Of a stretch of DNA of 45,434 nucleotides, positions 18,776 through 30,434 are shown piece after piece; within the stretch, counting starts at the first letter, position 1, and every line of letters starts with the position of its first letter. Source of the stretch: Spirogloea muscicola (Eukaryota; Streptophyta; Zygnematophyceae; Spirogloeales; Spirogloeaceae). The stretch spans positions 284,163 through 329,596 of the forward strand of contig WELB01000133.1 of the NCBI GenBank assembly GCA_009602725.1, given 5' to 3'. Position numbers and translations under genes: made by a program. Under the pieces are notes generated by a model, which saw only the letters and a list, made by a program, of their open reading frames with translations, was not told the origin of the DNA and searched no databases.

Positions 18776-21468
18776 TACATGACACCATGAACCCGAAGAG
18801 GTTAGTTTCGACGGGGGCGTGTGGGACTACGACGCAAAGAAGAATGCCATTTGGCAAGATACTTACGGAGAACGGCGCGACAATGGGCAAGATTGGCCGT
18901 CAGTTCCCATGTATTGTGCTCAGGTCCATAACCGAGCCACTCGACAAAATACTTTCGGGACTTAAGAGCCAATTTACACTAGACCGGTCGGTCACTCGTT
19001 GGCCTCAACTTGGCCTCAAATTGGCAAGGTCTTGACTTTAAGCGTCCATACAACGCGCGACACGTACCCTTCAGCCGTGACCGACCGGTCGAGTGTAAAT
19101 TGGCCCTAAGTCGCCCACGGAGTTTGTCGCGGGGAGACAATATCTCCTCCACCATACTCCTCATTCCCAACGACGAGGGGAGGTGGGGGCGGTTGGACAC
19201 GACCATTCGAATGGAATGCTTCGAGCTGGGACACATGGAATACTTTGTGGAATTTCCATTGTACCGGTGTATCCAGCTTATAAGCGACCGGGCCGACGCG
19301 GCGCATTACACGAAAGGGTCCAACCCACTGTGGCAGCAACTTAGGAGTACCGACAGCCCGCAAGGAGGGGTGCTGTGTGCTTAAGAGCACTTGAGCACCA
19401 GTGTCGAAGGATATATCCCGACGATTTCGATCAGCATACTCCTTTTGCCGTTGCTAGGCAATCTCCAAGCATTGCCTAATCCTCCGCTGAGCTTCCAGGA
19501 GGTTACCGGTAAAAGGGTTACAGCGGCCGGCACGTGTTCCGGCCTCCCCACCTGTAAAGGTACTCGGGGATGCTGACCGTAGTTGAGGAAGAATTGGGTG
19601 GATTCATGGAAGGCATTGCTTGCTGAAGCAAGATACTCATCCCAGTTACATCGGCTGGGGGTTACAAAGTCCATATCATATCCGACAAGACCCGATCCAC
19701 CAATTCCGTCTGACCATCTTTTTGGGGTGGAAAGACGTGGACATGGATTGCTGGGTGCCAATCAGCCTGCACACTTCTTTCCAGAAGTGCCCCGTAGAGC
19801 GAGGGTCGCGGTCAGACACGATTCGCTTGGGAACTCCGTGCAGTTTCCATACTCGATCCACGAACGGACCAGCAAATTCATTGGCTGACACCTTTGTGGT
19901 CGTAGGCACAAAATGCGCCATTTTACTCAAACGATCCACAAATACGACGATGGCGTCACAGCCGTTCAGCGTCATCGGCAACTGGGTGATGAATCCACAT
20001 CAGACCAGTTCCTCCGAGGAATCTCCAACGGGGGGAGTAGTACGGCAGGCTTATGAGAGCGTGCCTTACTGCGCTGGCAGGTGGCACAAGTTTTCACAAA
20101 AGACTTCGCTTGGACTTTCAAGTTAAGCCACCAAAAGAGAAGCCGGATAGCTTTCTTTGTCTTTCCTATACCCAAATGACCACTGTACGGAGGCTCATGC
20201 AGTTCTTGCAAGATACTGCTGCGCAAGGCATTGCAGTTAGGGACTACAATGGCGTCACCTCGCCATAGAAAGCCTTGGTCATTTACTAGTGTGCGTGTAT
20301 TGGTTTCATCTGCAAACCGTGGGTCTGTGCCATACCCATCACGAAAACGCACATACAGCTCAGAGAGGTTGGCGGTAGACTGCCGAGCAGCTCCACGAGT
20401 AGGCCGCACGTCTGCGGTCTGAACCCCTGAAGCGTGCAAGACAGCCGCCACAGCAGCCCCTGTAATGTTACGGCTCACCGAATCAGCAACATGAATACTT
20501 CCAGAGCGGTGCAATCACTGGAAACGGAATGTGGCCATGCACTTAGCTCACGGTGCTTGACGCCTGCTCGATTGCTGTTGTGTGTGACAGTCGGTCAACG
20601 GGCAATGACCCGGTACAACCGTACATGCAACACCCACGAGAATGCAGCGCCGCAGAAGTATGGCGAGCACAACAGCAAGGAGCTCTTGCTCTCCCGTAGC
20701 GAAGTCACGCTCTGCAGGACAAGGCAGGCTACCTTCAAATGCTACAGGGTGACCCTCCTGCAAGAGAACGGCACGAGTGCCGATCAAATAGGCGTCACTA
20801 CTGAAATGGCTAGCCTTCTCGAGGCAAGGCCAAAACGGGTGGATGCACCAGGACCCGTTGTCAAATCCTCAAATGCGCTCTGGCATTTGGACGTCGACAC
20901 CCAGCTGACGTCCTTACGAGTGAGCTTCGTAAGAGGAGATGCCATACTTCCGTATTCTTACAATAACTTACGGAAGGGGTTTGCGAAGTATCATTTTTAC
21001 TGCTATTACATGCCTTTTTAATGTATTCCAAGAAGAAACGCAACTGTGGTACATTCCGTGGCACATTGACGATTACAGTCCTTTATTACTTCGTGGGGTT
21101 GACGCGAACCCCGTCTTCGCCCTATAAAGGTTCCGGCTGGTTATAAATATATTTCGGCATACGGTTGCACTCAGCAATTGCAGTACATGCTGCAGGTGCG
21201 GTGCGTAAATCTCAGGCGTTTTACAGAACACCAGTCTGCCTTTTACTCGAACCAGCACAGAGTCACACCTTAGGGGGGCCAAAGACCTCATCATCACAAC
21301 CTCATCATCACAACCTGAGGCGTGGCAAGTGCTTTTGGTGAAACCAAACCGGAGCATCTTGCAGCAGAAGTAGCCGAGCGCCCTCCAACAAGCCAAACGG
21401 GACTTCCTTAGGTGTGAGGCGAAAATGGTCATCACCACTTTGCAAAGCGGGGGGAGCCATACACATAA
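18776..21468 (-). pseudogene. E2 pol remnant: RT end, RNase H, integrase, chromodomain
   Basis: Fragments in many frames, right to left: an RT tail (VFCKTPEIYAPHLQHVLQLL), RNase H (EQELLAVV...GHCPLTDCHTQQ), the integrase zinc-binding region (PPYSGHLGIGKTKKAIRLLF, CATCQRSKARSHKP), the integrase core (FVDRLSKMAHFVPTTTKVSA, VSDRDPRSTGHF), then a chromodomain interrupted by the MITE. The first catalytic Asp region is frameshifted (NWSDVDSSPSCR). Stops and shifts are far denser than in the LTRs. No function is possible. Confidence 0.75.
18966..19106. mobile_element. MITE, Harbinger/Tourist-like, 141 bp, TSD TAA
   Basis: Terminal inverted repeats of 30 bp (18966-18995 and 19077-19106) match with two mismatches; the outer ends read GAGCCAATTTACACT and the complement of GGGCCAATTTACACT. 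TAA flanks both sides (18963-18965 and 19107-19109). Removing the element and one TAA restores gggacttaagtcgcccacgg, which matches the same pol position in E4 (on the opposite strand). A 3-bp TAA duplication and GGGCC-type ends are characteristic of PIF/Harbinger-derived MITEs. There is no coding capacity. Confidence 0.85.
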
Positions 21469-22033
21469 TGTAGTGAATCTCGCCCTGAACACGCAGTTAG
21501 AGGGAGAGAGTCCTTATTGAGTTCGAACATAGTGGGTTTAGGAGCCAACCCACTACACCAGGAAGCACTAGCGCAATGCGCAGCGGAAGACAGGCCCTGT
21601 GGCGCCGCCGTCCGGCGGCGACTCCACCTCCTGGGCGCAGACTGGCCCTTGACGGGCGCAGCCACGGGCGCCCCGCAGCAGGCCCGCGGCAGTGCGGCGG
21701 CTGCTGCGGCGGCGAGCAGCGGCAATGCTGCTCCTGGGACTTCACTGGCTCGAACTCATTTATGAGCCTCAGCCCCTGAGGCTCCTTAGTACTTCCCCGT
21801 GCCACCCCCCCTCCAGGGGTGTGAGCAGGTTCGCCCCAAGGACCGCCTTGCGGCAGGCCAAAGGTCCACCCTTGAAAGGGCGGACCTTGGCGAAGGGTAA
21901 TTCGGGACGGGCGGGGCCCGCACCCGGGCGGGTCACTTCCCGGCCAGCCAGCTGGCGGGTCACCTGGCCCAAATAGTCGGTCATGTAATGCCAACAGAGC
22001 CATGTGGCTTAACCAGACAGCTGTTTCATTACA
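21469..22033 (-). mobile_element. Solo alpha LTR with 5-bp target duplication CATAA
   Basis: Begins TGTAGTGAATC and ends TTTCATTACA. CATAA flanks both sides (21464-21468, 22034-22038). It splits the E2 reverse transcriptase region. It carries a perfect hairpin, TAGTGGGTT/AACCCACTA, at 21530-21555. Confidence 0.85.
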
Positions 22034-23380
22034 CATAAGCTCCCGCAAGACGATGTTACGGATCGTCAATGCTAAGCAAATGGCATGCTATCTCGACAGT
22101 GAGCTCGTTCAGAGCTTGTACTCGATGCACATCCAAAGATTCAGCCTACTTCACAACGAAGAGGATGGGTGCACCGCACAATAGTTGTCAAGAGTCACAC
22201 CATGTGAGACACAACACTCACAACAGAGTCAGGGGGAGACTCTTTGCGCATCATCACAATTACATACTCAGCAAAGCTGGATGCATGTGAGAGTACGTCT
22301 TCAAGTACAGCCTTCCGGCTCAGCTTGCCAGGGTGCTGGTCAAAGCAATCCCATACAGGTCAACCCTTTATCAACCAAAGGCAGAGACGAGCATTCTCCC
22401 TGAGTACACAAAATGCACTAGTCCGCTGAAGGCGTCATAAGCCGGCGGCTTACACTCAAGTGCACCGTGCACTCGGGTACATCGCTGGACCAATGGCGCA
22501 ATCTTCACCATTCCGCATATGGGCTTCCGTACTCGGGCGGGACATGGGGCCGTACATGGTCTTATCAATACACGCTATTACGTAGGCATCGCAAGCTGAG
22601 TACCGAAGCAGGGGTCACCTGTGCCGTGGCATAACACAGTACTCATTTCACGATCAAGTCCACAACTTCCACGGACAGAAGCCACAACTAGGCCAGCTTG
22701 GTTTGGGCGTTATTACAGCAGAGCCCAGCTCGTACAAGACTGATGGAATCCGACAAACCCGTGCTGATCAACAACACAGCCGACATTTGCCAATGACTTT
22801 TTTGCATTTTGTCCATTTGCCAGCGTAAGTTGCAAGATACCAGTAGGCTTTACAACCAAAGCCCTGTTGCTCAGAAGATTTCTTACTGACACAGGAGATA
22901 GAAAGCCTCCGCGTTGACAAGGCTATAAGCTGGACAACCAGCCTCCAGTCCTTGGACTACAATCTTGGCGCTATGGCACCGGGTGCCGAGGCACTTACAC
23001 AACAGTAAGAATATAGCTACGAGCTACAACTACGCGCAGTTTCATAGCTGTAAGAGAAATGCCATCATCTCCATACTACACGTGGGAGTGGCCCGCCTTC
23101 CGGCGATACGACAAAGCCAACACTTCTGGAGGTAGAGGGTTTACTCCCCGACTGCACGGTGCGATTAAGAGGACTGTCCTCAGTACCGTGTAAACTGGTC
23201 GTGTTCGCATGCACGTTCGGAGCATCTTTGCAACTGATTAGAAGTCACTCATACAACAAGGTGCTCTTCATTCACCAGCGCTTGCATAAGCCCATACAAA
23301 AAGCGTACTACTGGCACAACAGACTGCGGACACACACACGTCCTACAAGTCTGAGGTGACGATACATACCACGTCACATG
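22034..23380 (-). pseudogene. E2 decayed RT, protease and gag region
   Basis: Near 22040-22130 the minus strand reads VQALNELTVE...LSIDDP then HRLAGAY, an eroded form of the RT motif region seen in E3 (YRALNKLTIKNRYSLPQIDD, LAGATVF). Further right I see only short frames (for example 22568-22371) and cannot place the protease. No host gene is visible. Confidence 0.5.
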
Positions 23381-23849
23381 AAAGTCAGCGAGCGTAAAGC
23401 TCTGCGTACTTATCATCCGTACATAGCGGTGAGTGAGTGGTGGAAGAAGTCCCAAGTGTTGTACACCTTGGGGTGGGAGGACGACTTCATAGTGTTCCAC
23501 CATGCGGCAGCATCATCGGTAAGATATGTAGCTGCAATTCCCAAGCGGAATTCGAACGGTGTCGCGCATATCATGAACCAGTTGTTCAGTTCGCGGAACC
23601 AGGCGCTAGGACTACCTTGCCCATCGTACTTGGAGGGCTGGCACGGCCGAGCACGGCCCAGTTGCCTGAAATAGCGTAATTTCGCCTTGACGCGACGAAC
23701 TCGCGGCTCTTCAGCATACACACTGGCGAGTATTTTTCGCAGCATCTCTTCGCGTGGCGCTTCTTACTCCGGGATTGCCAGCGATCATCACTCGCAATGG
23801 CATCCGCTATTTGCTCCACAAGACGCACAAGGCGTTGCACCTCGGCCGG
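23381..23849 (-). pseudogene. E2 gag fragment
   Basis: Frames carry VTPAEVQRLVRLVEQIADAI, GRARPCQPSKYDGQGSPSAW, LGIAATYLTDDAAAWWNTMK and KVYNTWDFFHHSLTAMYG. These match the E4 gag fragment (GRAQPCQPAKFSGQGSLAAW, VGIAATYLIGDPAT). They are typical of the Ty3 gag capsid region. The coding sequence abuts the LTR at 23850 with no leader. Confidence 0.7.
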
Positions 23850-24747
23850 TGTGACGTTCCTGACCCTTAAGATCACAGTCAGGGGTCAGTAAGTCCTTAT
23901 TGATTTCGATCGCTGGGGTTTAGAGACATACCCCCAGCACAAAGAAGCACCACGAGTACTACGCAGCGAAATACCTTGCCCTGAGGCGCCGCCGACAGGC
24001 GGCGACTCACCTCTCAGGTACGGGCCAGCAACTGTCCCCAGTGGGAGCAGCCACAGTCTACTTACAGGAGAGCCGATGAAGATCCGCAGCGACGGGTTGC
24101 GGGGTCGGGCTGCAGCAGCAGGCAGCAGCAGGCCTGCGTGGACGAGCTGCGGCAGCAGGCGGCAGCAGGGCTGCGCGCCTCTCTCTCGCGTGGGCTTCAC
24201 TGACCTGGACCGATTACCCTGAGCCTGGTCTCAGCCCTACTTGTAGTGCTTCCTGTGCCACCCTCCCCAGGGGTCTCTTGGAGGTTCGTCTCAGGGCCCA
24301 CTTCGGGGAGGCGGGCCCGACAAGGGGAATCTAGTACGTGGCCAGGCCACGCGGCTTCCTTCTGGAAGTGGCGGCCAGTGGCGGCCAGCCTGCGGCGCCG
24401 CCGAGCAGCGCCCTGCGGCGCCGGCTTGCGGCGCCGCCAGTGCGTCACGGGTGTGGCGCGGCGTCACGGGCGCGCCACACGTGTCACATACACGTCATTA
24501 CGAGTGTGTCGTCAGATACCAGACTATGCCGTGGAGCTTCTCTCCGGAAGTCCAGGATTCGCCACCTCTGCTGGAGGCGGCGCGCCTGCACGTCACATCG
24601 TCAGCAGGCGCGTCACACCGCGCAACACCTCACGCGGGTCGCTCGCGCGTCGCACGCGCGTCGCACGCGTCAGGCACGTGCGCGTCAGTGATTACACGAT
24701 AGCGCTTAACTCGGAGTTAAGCGTCCCGTAACAGCGGCGACGTTACA
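23850..24747 (-). repeat. E2 5' LTR (beta)
   Basis: Bounded TGTGACGTTCC...GACGTTACA in plus view. The terminal hairpin is intact (CTGACCCTTAA...GGGGTCAG). No primer-binding site adjoins its inner end. Confidence 0.8.
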
Positions 24748-24769
24748 CGACGGCTGCTGCCTCGACCAA

Positions 24770-26556
24770 GCCTAGGAGCATTACCAACCTTGGCCAGGGA
24801 TTCCCTGAGAGCATCTGGGCACTGTGCCAAATTGGCCGCAGGCTCCCACGTGTTGTGCTCAGGCCCATACCCGAGCCACTTCACCAGATACTCACGGGTC
24901 TTACGCCCTCGAGGCTTGTCCCTATGAGACAAGATCTCTTCCACCTCAAACTCAAGATCATCCTCGATTGATAGTGGAGGTGGGGGCGGTTGGACACGAC
25001 CATCCGAAAGGAAGGCCCTCAGCTGAGACACATGGAAGACATTATGGACATTCCAATGCACTGGTGTCTTGAGCTCGTAGGACACCTGGCCCACAAGGCG
25101 TACTACTGCAAATGGTCCAACCCACTTGGGCAGCAACTTGCGCTTACCCACAGCCCGCAAGGATATGTGCTTCGTGCTAAGCAGCACTTGTGCACCAACA
25201 TCGAAGGAGACGTCCTTCCGATGTTTGTCAGCGTAAGCCTTCTGGCGACTCTGAGCAATCTCCAAGAATTGCCGAGCTCGTCTCTGAGCCTCCAAGAGAG
25301 TTCCAGTAAAGGCTACCGCGGCGGGAACCCGATCCGGCCTCCCCACCCGAAGTGGAGCTCGGGGATGCTGACCATTGTTGAGGAAGAATGGAGTCTCCTT
25401 TGGACGCATGATAGGCATTGTTCACAGCATATTCAACCGGATCCAAATACTCGTCCAAGTCAGTCTGGCTGGGGTTGACGGGAATGCCTCAACATGTCCT
25501 CGAGAACTCGATTCATTCGCTCAGTTTGGCCATCAGTTTGGGATGAAAGGCTGTGGACATGGCTTGTTTCGTGCCAAGAATCTTGCAAACTTCTGTCCAG
25601 AAGTGACCTGTAAAGCGAGGATCACGGTCCGAGACCCACCTCTCAGGTACGCCATGCAATTTCCACACCCTATCCACAAAAAAGCCAGCGAAATCCTTCG
25701 CCGAAGCCCGCGTAGTTGTGGGAGCAAAATGCACCAATTTACTCAAGCGATCCATAAAGACGACAATGGCATCATAGCCATCCCGCGTCTTAAGCAATTG
25801 TGTGATGAAATCCACACTGACATCAGACCAATTCCGCTCCGGAATCTGCAAGGGCTGAAGTATTCCGGCAGGCTTGCCAGAGATTGCCTTACTACGCTGG
25901 CATGTGGCACAACTGACCACAAAAGCGCGCACCTGGGCTGAAAAGCCCTGCCACCAAAAGAGGCGTCACACAGCCCTTTTGAATTTTGCCCACTCCCAGA
26001 TGACCACTGTAAGGCGGATCATGCAGCCCCTGCATTATGTCAGTACGCAAGGCATTGCATTCCGGGACCACAATAGCGTCACCTTGCCACCAAAAGCCTT
26101 TGTCATCAGTGAGGGTGCTCACGTTGGCGGCCTCAGCAAACCACGGGTCGGTGCCATACCCTTGACGGATACGAACATAGAGCTCAGAGAGGTCTGCCGT
26201 GGGTAGCTCAGAAGCTTGACGAGTCGGGCGCAATCCAGCAGCCCGCACGCCAGAAGCATTCGAGGTGGCCAACGCAGCAGCGCCGCTAATGTAGCGACTC
26301 ACAGGGTCCGCAACATTAAGACGTCCAGGGCGATAAACCCACTGGAAGTCGAATTGTGCAATGCACTCCGACCATCGAGCTTGACGCCGAGTCAAAATGC
26401 TGCTGTGTGTGGAAATAGGTCAACGGGCAATGATCCGTGACAACCTTAAATGCCACACCTTCCAGGTAGCAACGCCAGACACGTAAGGCGTGCACCACAG
26501 CCTGCTCGCCCATAGTGTAACTTCGCTTTCCAGTATGAGCAGGCGACTCTCAAACG
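24770..26556 (-). pseudogene. E3 pol 3' half: RNase H, integrase, chromodomain
   Basis: Frames: RNase H end with the tether (QFDFQWVYRPGRLNVADPVS); spacer and zinc-binding region (LHDPPYSGHLGVGK, CATCQRSKAISGKP); integrase core with both first Asp residues (SVDFITQLLKTRDGYDAIVV, VSDRDPRFTGHFW). A one-base loss near 25545 shifts the frame just before the catalytic Glu. The last frame (25418-24717) has the GPF-type C-terminal module (LLPKWVGPFAVVRL) and a chromodomain (EVEEILSHRDKPRGRKTREY, LVKWLGYGPEHNTWEPAANL). It is only lightly damaged. Confidence 0.8.
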
Positions 26557-28161
26557 CTAAAGGGTGACCCTCTTGCAAGAGCAGGCACCAATGCCGGTCA
26601 AAGAGGCATTGCAGACAAGCTCATATGGCACGCCTTCACGAAAAAAGGCCAGCACAGGCGGAGACGCCAGCGCGTGCTGGAATCTCTCAAATGCACTCTG
26701 GCATTCGGACGACCATTCCCAAGGTACGTCCTTACGAGTCAACTTCGTAAGAGGAAGTGCCAAGTTCCCATAGCTGTGTAGGAACTTTCGGAAGTAGTTT
26801 GCAAAGCCCAGAAAGGAGCGCAATGCAGGGACTGTCTTTGGCACAGGCCAAACCTGTACGACCGAAGTCTTTTTGGGATCAACACGGATTCCGTCCTTGC
26901 CCACGACATGCCCGAGGTATGTCAATTCTGGCTGGTTAAATGCGCACTTGGACCGCTTTGCGTACAAGTGACTGTCACGCAGCAGCTGCAGCACTTGGCG
27001 CAGGTGCGTCGCGTGATCCTCAGGTGTTTTGCTGAACACCAGGATGTCATCCAAGTAAACCAGCACAAAATGGTAGAGCAAGGGGCCAAAGACCCTCGAC
27101 ATCACCGCCTGGAAAGTCGCTGGTGCATTGCTTAAACCAAAGCTCAGCACTTTGAATTGAAAATGTCCAAGCGGCGTACGAAACGCTGACTTCGGAACAT
27201 CTGCAGGCGTGATTCGAATCTGATGGTACCCACTTGCCAGGTCCAGGGAGCTGAACACCGTAGCCCCTGCGAGCCAATCGATCAGATCATCTATTTGAGG
27301 CAATGAGTAGCGGTTCTTGATTGTAAGCTTATTCAAAGCCCGATAATCGATGCACATCCGTAGAGTGCCATCCTTCTTTTTGACAAAGAGAATGGGTGCT
27401 CCGAATGGCGACTGAGAGGGCTCAATGTAGCCCTTCGCCAGCAGGTCCTCGACCTGGGATTGCATCTCTCGATTTGCGAGAGGGCTAAGCCGGTACATGG
27501 GACGGTAAGGCGGTTGAGAGCCTGGCTCCAATGGAATTGTGTGAGCCACACCCCGGTGAGGAGGTAGACCGTCTGGAAGAGAGTCGGGAAACACGTCCGC
27601 AAACTCATCCAGCAGCTTAGCAAGGACCCCGCCATGTGAACCCGCAGCATTCACATACAAGTCAGGCTTGGACTCGTCATCATTGAACGCCACCATCACA
27701 AGAAAAGCCATCTGGACAGTGTTCTTGTGAATCAGTCGCTTCATCTGCATGGCGGACAGCAGTATGGAAGCCCCTGCCGCCAGCGGCGGTGCACAGGGAA
27801 GCTGCTTGCATAGGACAAGGCGCCGTGCGCCACGTTGTACCGTGCAAGTTCGGCGTTCATAGTCAAGGCATGCTGATGTGGCACGAAGCCAGTCATCTCC
27901 CAACATGACATCGAAGGCGACAGACAACGCAATTGCGTAGCAAAGCACCTCGGCTTTATATTGCTGAATGCGAATTGGAATGGAGCACAAACCCAGCACA
28001 TTGGTGGGGTGGCCATCGGCCAATGTCACTCTAGATAGACCGTCTGCTTGCAAATGCAAGCCAGCGGAGCACACCAAATCCTTACTCACGAAGGACACTG
28101 AAGCCCCTGAGTCTACGAGGAACCTAGCTGGTGCCGTAGCAACCAGCCCCTCGAACAGCAT
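26557..28161 (-). pseudogene. E3 protease-reverse transcriptase frame (534 codons)
   Basis: An uninterrupted frame. The aspartic protease active site is FLVDSGASVSFVS (near 28086-28125). Reverse transcriptase shows YRPMYRLSPLANREMQSQVE, SPFGAPILFVKKKDGTLRMC, IDYRALNKLT, SLDLASGYHQIRI, FGLSNAPATFQAVMSRVF and the catalytic YLDD (VYLDDILVFSK, near 27046-27063), then the thumb/connection (LRSFLGFANYFRKFLHSYG). At about 26580 a frameshift replaces the expected GAVLLQEGHP start of RNase H and leads to a stop. This is the best evidence that the alpha family was autonomous. The frame is intact, but it is isolated from gag and integrase. Confidence 0.85.
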
Positions 28162-28559
28162 AGTATGTCCACCATGGACACTGCCCAGGAATGGGTGCGA
28201 GCAATGTAGACCCTAACCGCAGTCGGGTAAGGCCTATGCTCATAAGCATCGACGCTACGCCTGAGGAGCGTGTGACCTGTCTCGTGCGAGCACAGCAGGT
28301 CCATCCCAAGCGGAGCTCGACTAGATACGCCGCGCTTCTGCGGCACAATTAAGAACAGCATTTCTTCAGCCGCACGGCTCTCAGGCCAGCTCAAGTAAAT
28401 ATCAGCTGCCATTTTCAAATCATTGTGGGAAACCCACACGAAAAAAGGCCCTCCAGCCTCCAAGCCTTGCAACAAAGCAGATATGGAGCGCACAATCGGC
28501 ACGGTTGGCGGGCAAGCAATGCCGGCAAGATCAAACAGCGCAAGTGCGTCTGGCTAAAT

Positions 28560-29939
28560 GACATGGCTCCCAGAAGTAAGGGTCAGGCACTCACGCTTCC
28601 TCTTGAAGCTGCCCTTTTCCCCGGCCCATCGGGCGCTGTGGACGTGGCTTGGAAGATGCCGCCGGGCAGTACCTGAGGATGTGGCCCAGGTCACCGCACT
28701 TGAAGCATCCCGCTCCCTCCACGCGCGGCTTGGAGAAGCCGCCTTGTGGACGCGCGTTCGAACCGTGGCGTGGCCTCCAGCAGGGGACGCTTGCTCGGAC
28801 CTGCAAGCTGCGTCGCGCCAAGCACCTTGCGGGCGTGCTCCACCATTGTGGTGAAGTCCGTGAGCTGTTTCGCCGTCGTGGAATCCACCGCGACAAATTC
28901 GCGATAACGCTAGGCAATCCAGCCTTGAAGCGTTGACATTGCTCAATGGGACGCATAGCTCGGTGTGTAGCTTGGAGAGCAGAAGCCGGAAGGTCCGCAG
29001 ATAGGCCTCAAAGGCCTCCTTGCCTTCACCCTCCATGTGGAGAGCATCGAGGTCGTCACGGGCGCGCAGCTCCTCGTGAGGGTCCCCATATGTGGACAAG
29101 AGAGAGCTGCAGAAGAACTCCCATCGGTTGTAATCTGCAGTCGTCGAGCCTCTCTTGATGGAATTCCACCATTCTCTTGGCTCCCCGACGAGGTAGGTTG
29201 ACGCGAGGCGCACGCGGGCCTCCGCCGCCGTGAGTGAGCTAATAAACCACTCGTCCATCTCGTCGAGCCAAGGCTGGCACCCACCCCTGTCGCCGTGACC
29301 GGAGTATTGCCTGGGTGCATGGGCCCGAGCAAGTCCATGCTCCGGGGGGCCGTTGCTCTTTGGCACCAAATGCATCGAGGCATCCACCTCTTGCATATGC
29401 CGCTCTGTGGCGCGCTGCCGGACGAGGAGGGACCGCTGCTCTGAGCAAATGCTTGCATTGAGCCGGTATTGGGCTGGGTCCGCCGTAAGCTTGGTTGCTG
29501 CCAAGTCCTGCTCGAGAAGGGCCATCCGCTGCACCTACTCAGCCGACAAGCCCTCGTGGCCTTCGGCTCCGAGCTCGGCGTGCCCCTCAAGGGCTTGCCC
29601 CGCAGCAGCCACTGCATCCACAGTATCTGGCCCTGCCGCAGCGGCTGCATCCACAGCAGACCGCTCCGCGGCAGCCGCTGCATCCACAGCCGACCGTCCT
29701 ATAGCAGCCGCTGCATCCACAGCCGTCCGCTCCATGGCAGCCGCTGCATCCGCAGCTGACCGCGCCTCTGCAGCCGCTGCATCCGCAGCCGACCGCGCCG
29801 CAGCCGCTGCATCCACAGCCGACCGCTCCACAGCAGCTGCTGCATCCACAGCTGACCGCGCTGCAGCCGCTGCATCCACAGCCGACCTCGCTGCCGTCCG
29901 AAGACGGCTGGATCTTGCGCTGGAGGTAGGTGAAGTCAT
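28560..29939 (-). pseudogene. E3 gag with zinc knuckle and Ala-rich repeat
   Basis: ATG at 29939-29937. The N-terminal part is a tandem repeat (SAVDAAAA-type units), followed by EGHAELGAEGHEGLSAE and a premature TAG at about 29536. The capsid-like part continues (VQRMALLEQDLAATKLTADP, RVRLASTYLVGEPREWWNSI, YNRWEFFCSSLLSTYGDP). After a further frameshift comes a CCHC zinc knuckle, CFKCGDLGHILRYC (about 28673-28710), which binds genomic RNA in Ty3-type gag proteins. At least one stop and one frameshift disable it. Confidence 0.75.
29580..29900. repeat. 27-33 bp minisatellite inside gag
   Basis: About eleven imperfect units of GCAGCCGCTGCATCCACAGC plus a variable (GACCG...) part, coding RSAVDAAAA(A/V)(E/A) in gag sense. 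The E5 gag (37060-37190) has a shorter, differently spaced form (ERSAADAAPAADAAP, AVDAVAAAGPVADALVAAG), so the array length varies between copies. Confidence 0.8.
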
Positions 29940-30418
29940 TCTGTCTGAGGGACACTGAAGGATCAATCCAGCTCCGACAGTCAGCAAACTACACCCTCCA
30001 TACTGCAATACAAGGCATCGCAAGACTGCTGCAGCAGCGAGCGAGCAAGCAAGGCAGCGCAAAAATCCACACCTCAATCAGCAGGCAGGCAGACAGCCGC
30101 AATGTGACCAAGACCGATGCTCACGATCAATGCTGGTCACACGACTGACCTCACCACACAAAAGCTGCAAGCTCAAGCTTCACCTATAGAGTAGCGAACG
30201 CAGCAAGTGGTCCTCGAGGATCAGTCCGCAATCTGGCGTTGGTTGCCGCTGGCTCTGCGCAAAGATGCCTCTGCACCCGGCACTTCCGCTGAGCCGCCTC
30301 ACGAACCAACGTCTGGCAAGCACTTCAATTTTGACAGAGAAAGTCAGGCCAGAACATCAAGGAGATCCTTGCATCATCAACGAGCACAGGAAGTCACGAG
30401 CGCGATGAATGCAAGACC
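29940..30418 (-). other. E3 leader (5' untranslated)
   Basis: Noncoding stretch between primer-binding site and gag, matching E1 16202-16693 and E5 36551-37028. No gene is visible in it. Confidence 0.6.
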
Positions 30419-30434
30419 GCCTCTGATACCAAAT
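30419..30434 (-). other. E3 primer-binding site
   Basis: On the minus strand ATTTGGTATCAGAGG follows the 5' LTR, the initiator tRNA-Met type. Confidence 0.75.

Larger units (their letters stand above)
17822..24747 (-). mobile_element. E2: beta chromovirus with target duplication CGACG
   Basis: LTRs at 17822-18737 and 23850-24747 enclose a decayed pol and a gag fragment. CGACG flanks both outer ends (17817-17821 and 24748-24752). The flanks rejoin into the E3 internal sequence, so E2 is a late insertion in E3. It contains a solo alpha LTR (21469-22033, with its own duplication) and a MITE (18966-19106). The interior has lost its leader and primer-binding site. Confidence 0.85.

Noticed and set aside
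29353-29958. Plus-strand Ala/Ser-rich frame of 201 codons
   Set aside because: It is the complement of the gag minisatellite; the minus-strand frame belongs to gag with ATG, capsid-like motifs and a zinc knuckle.
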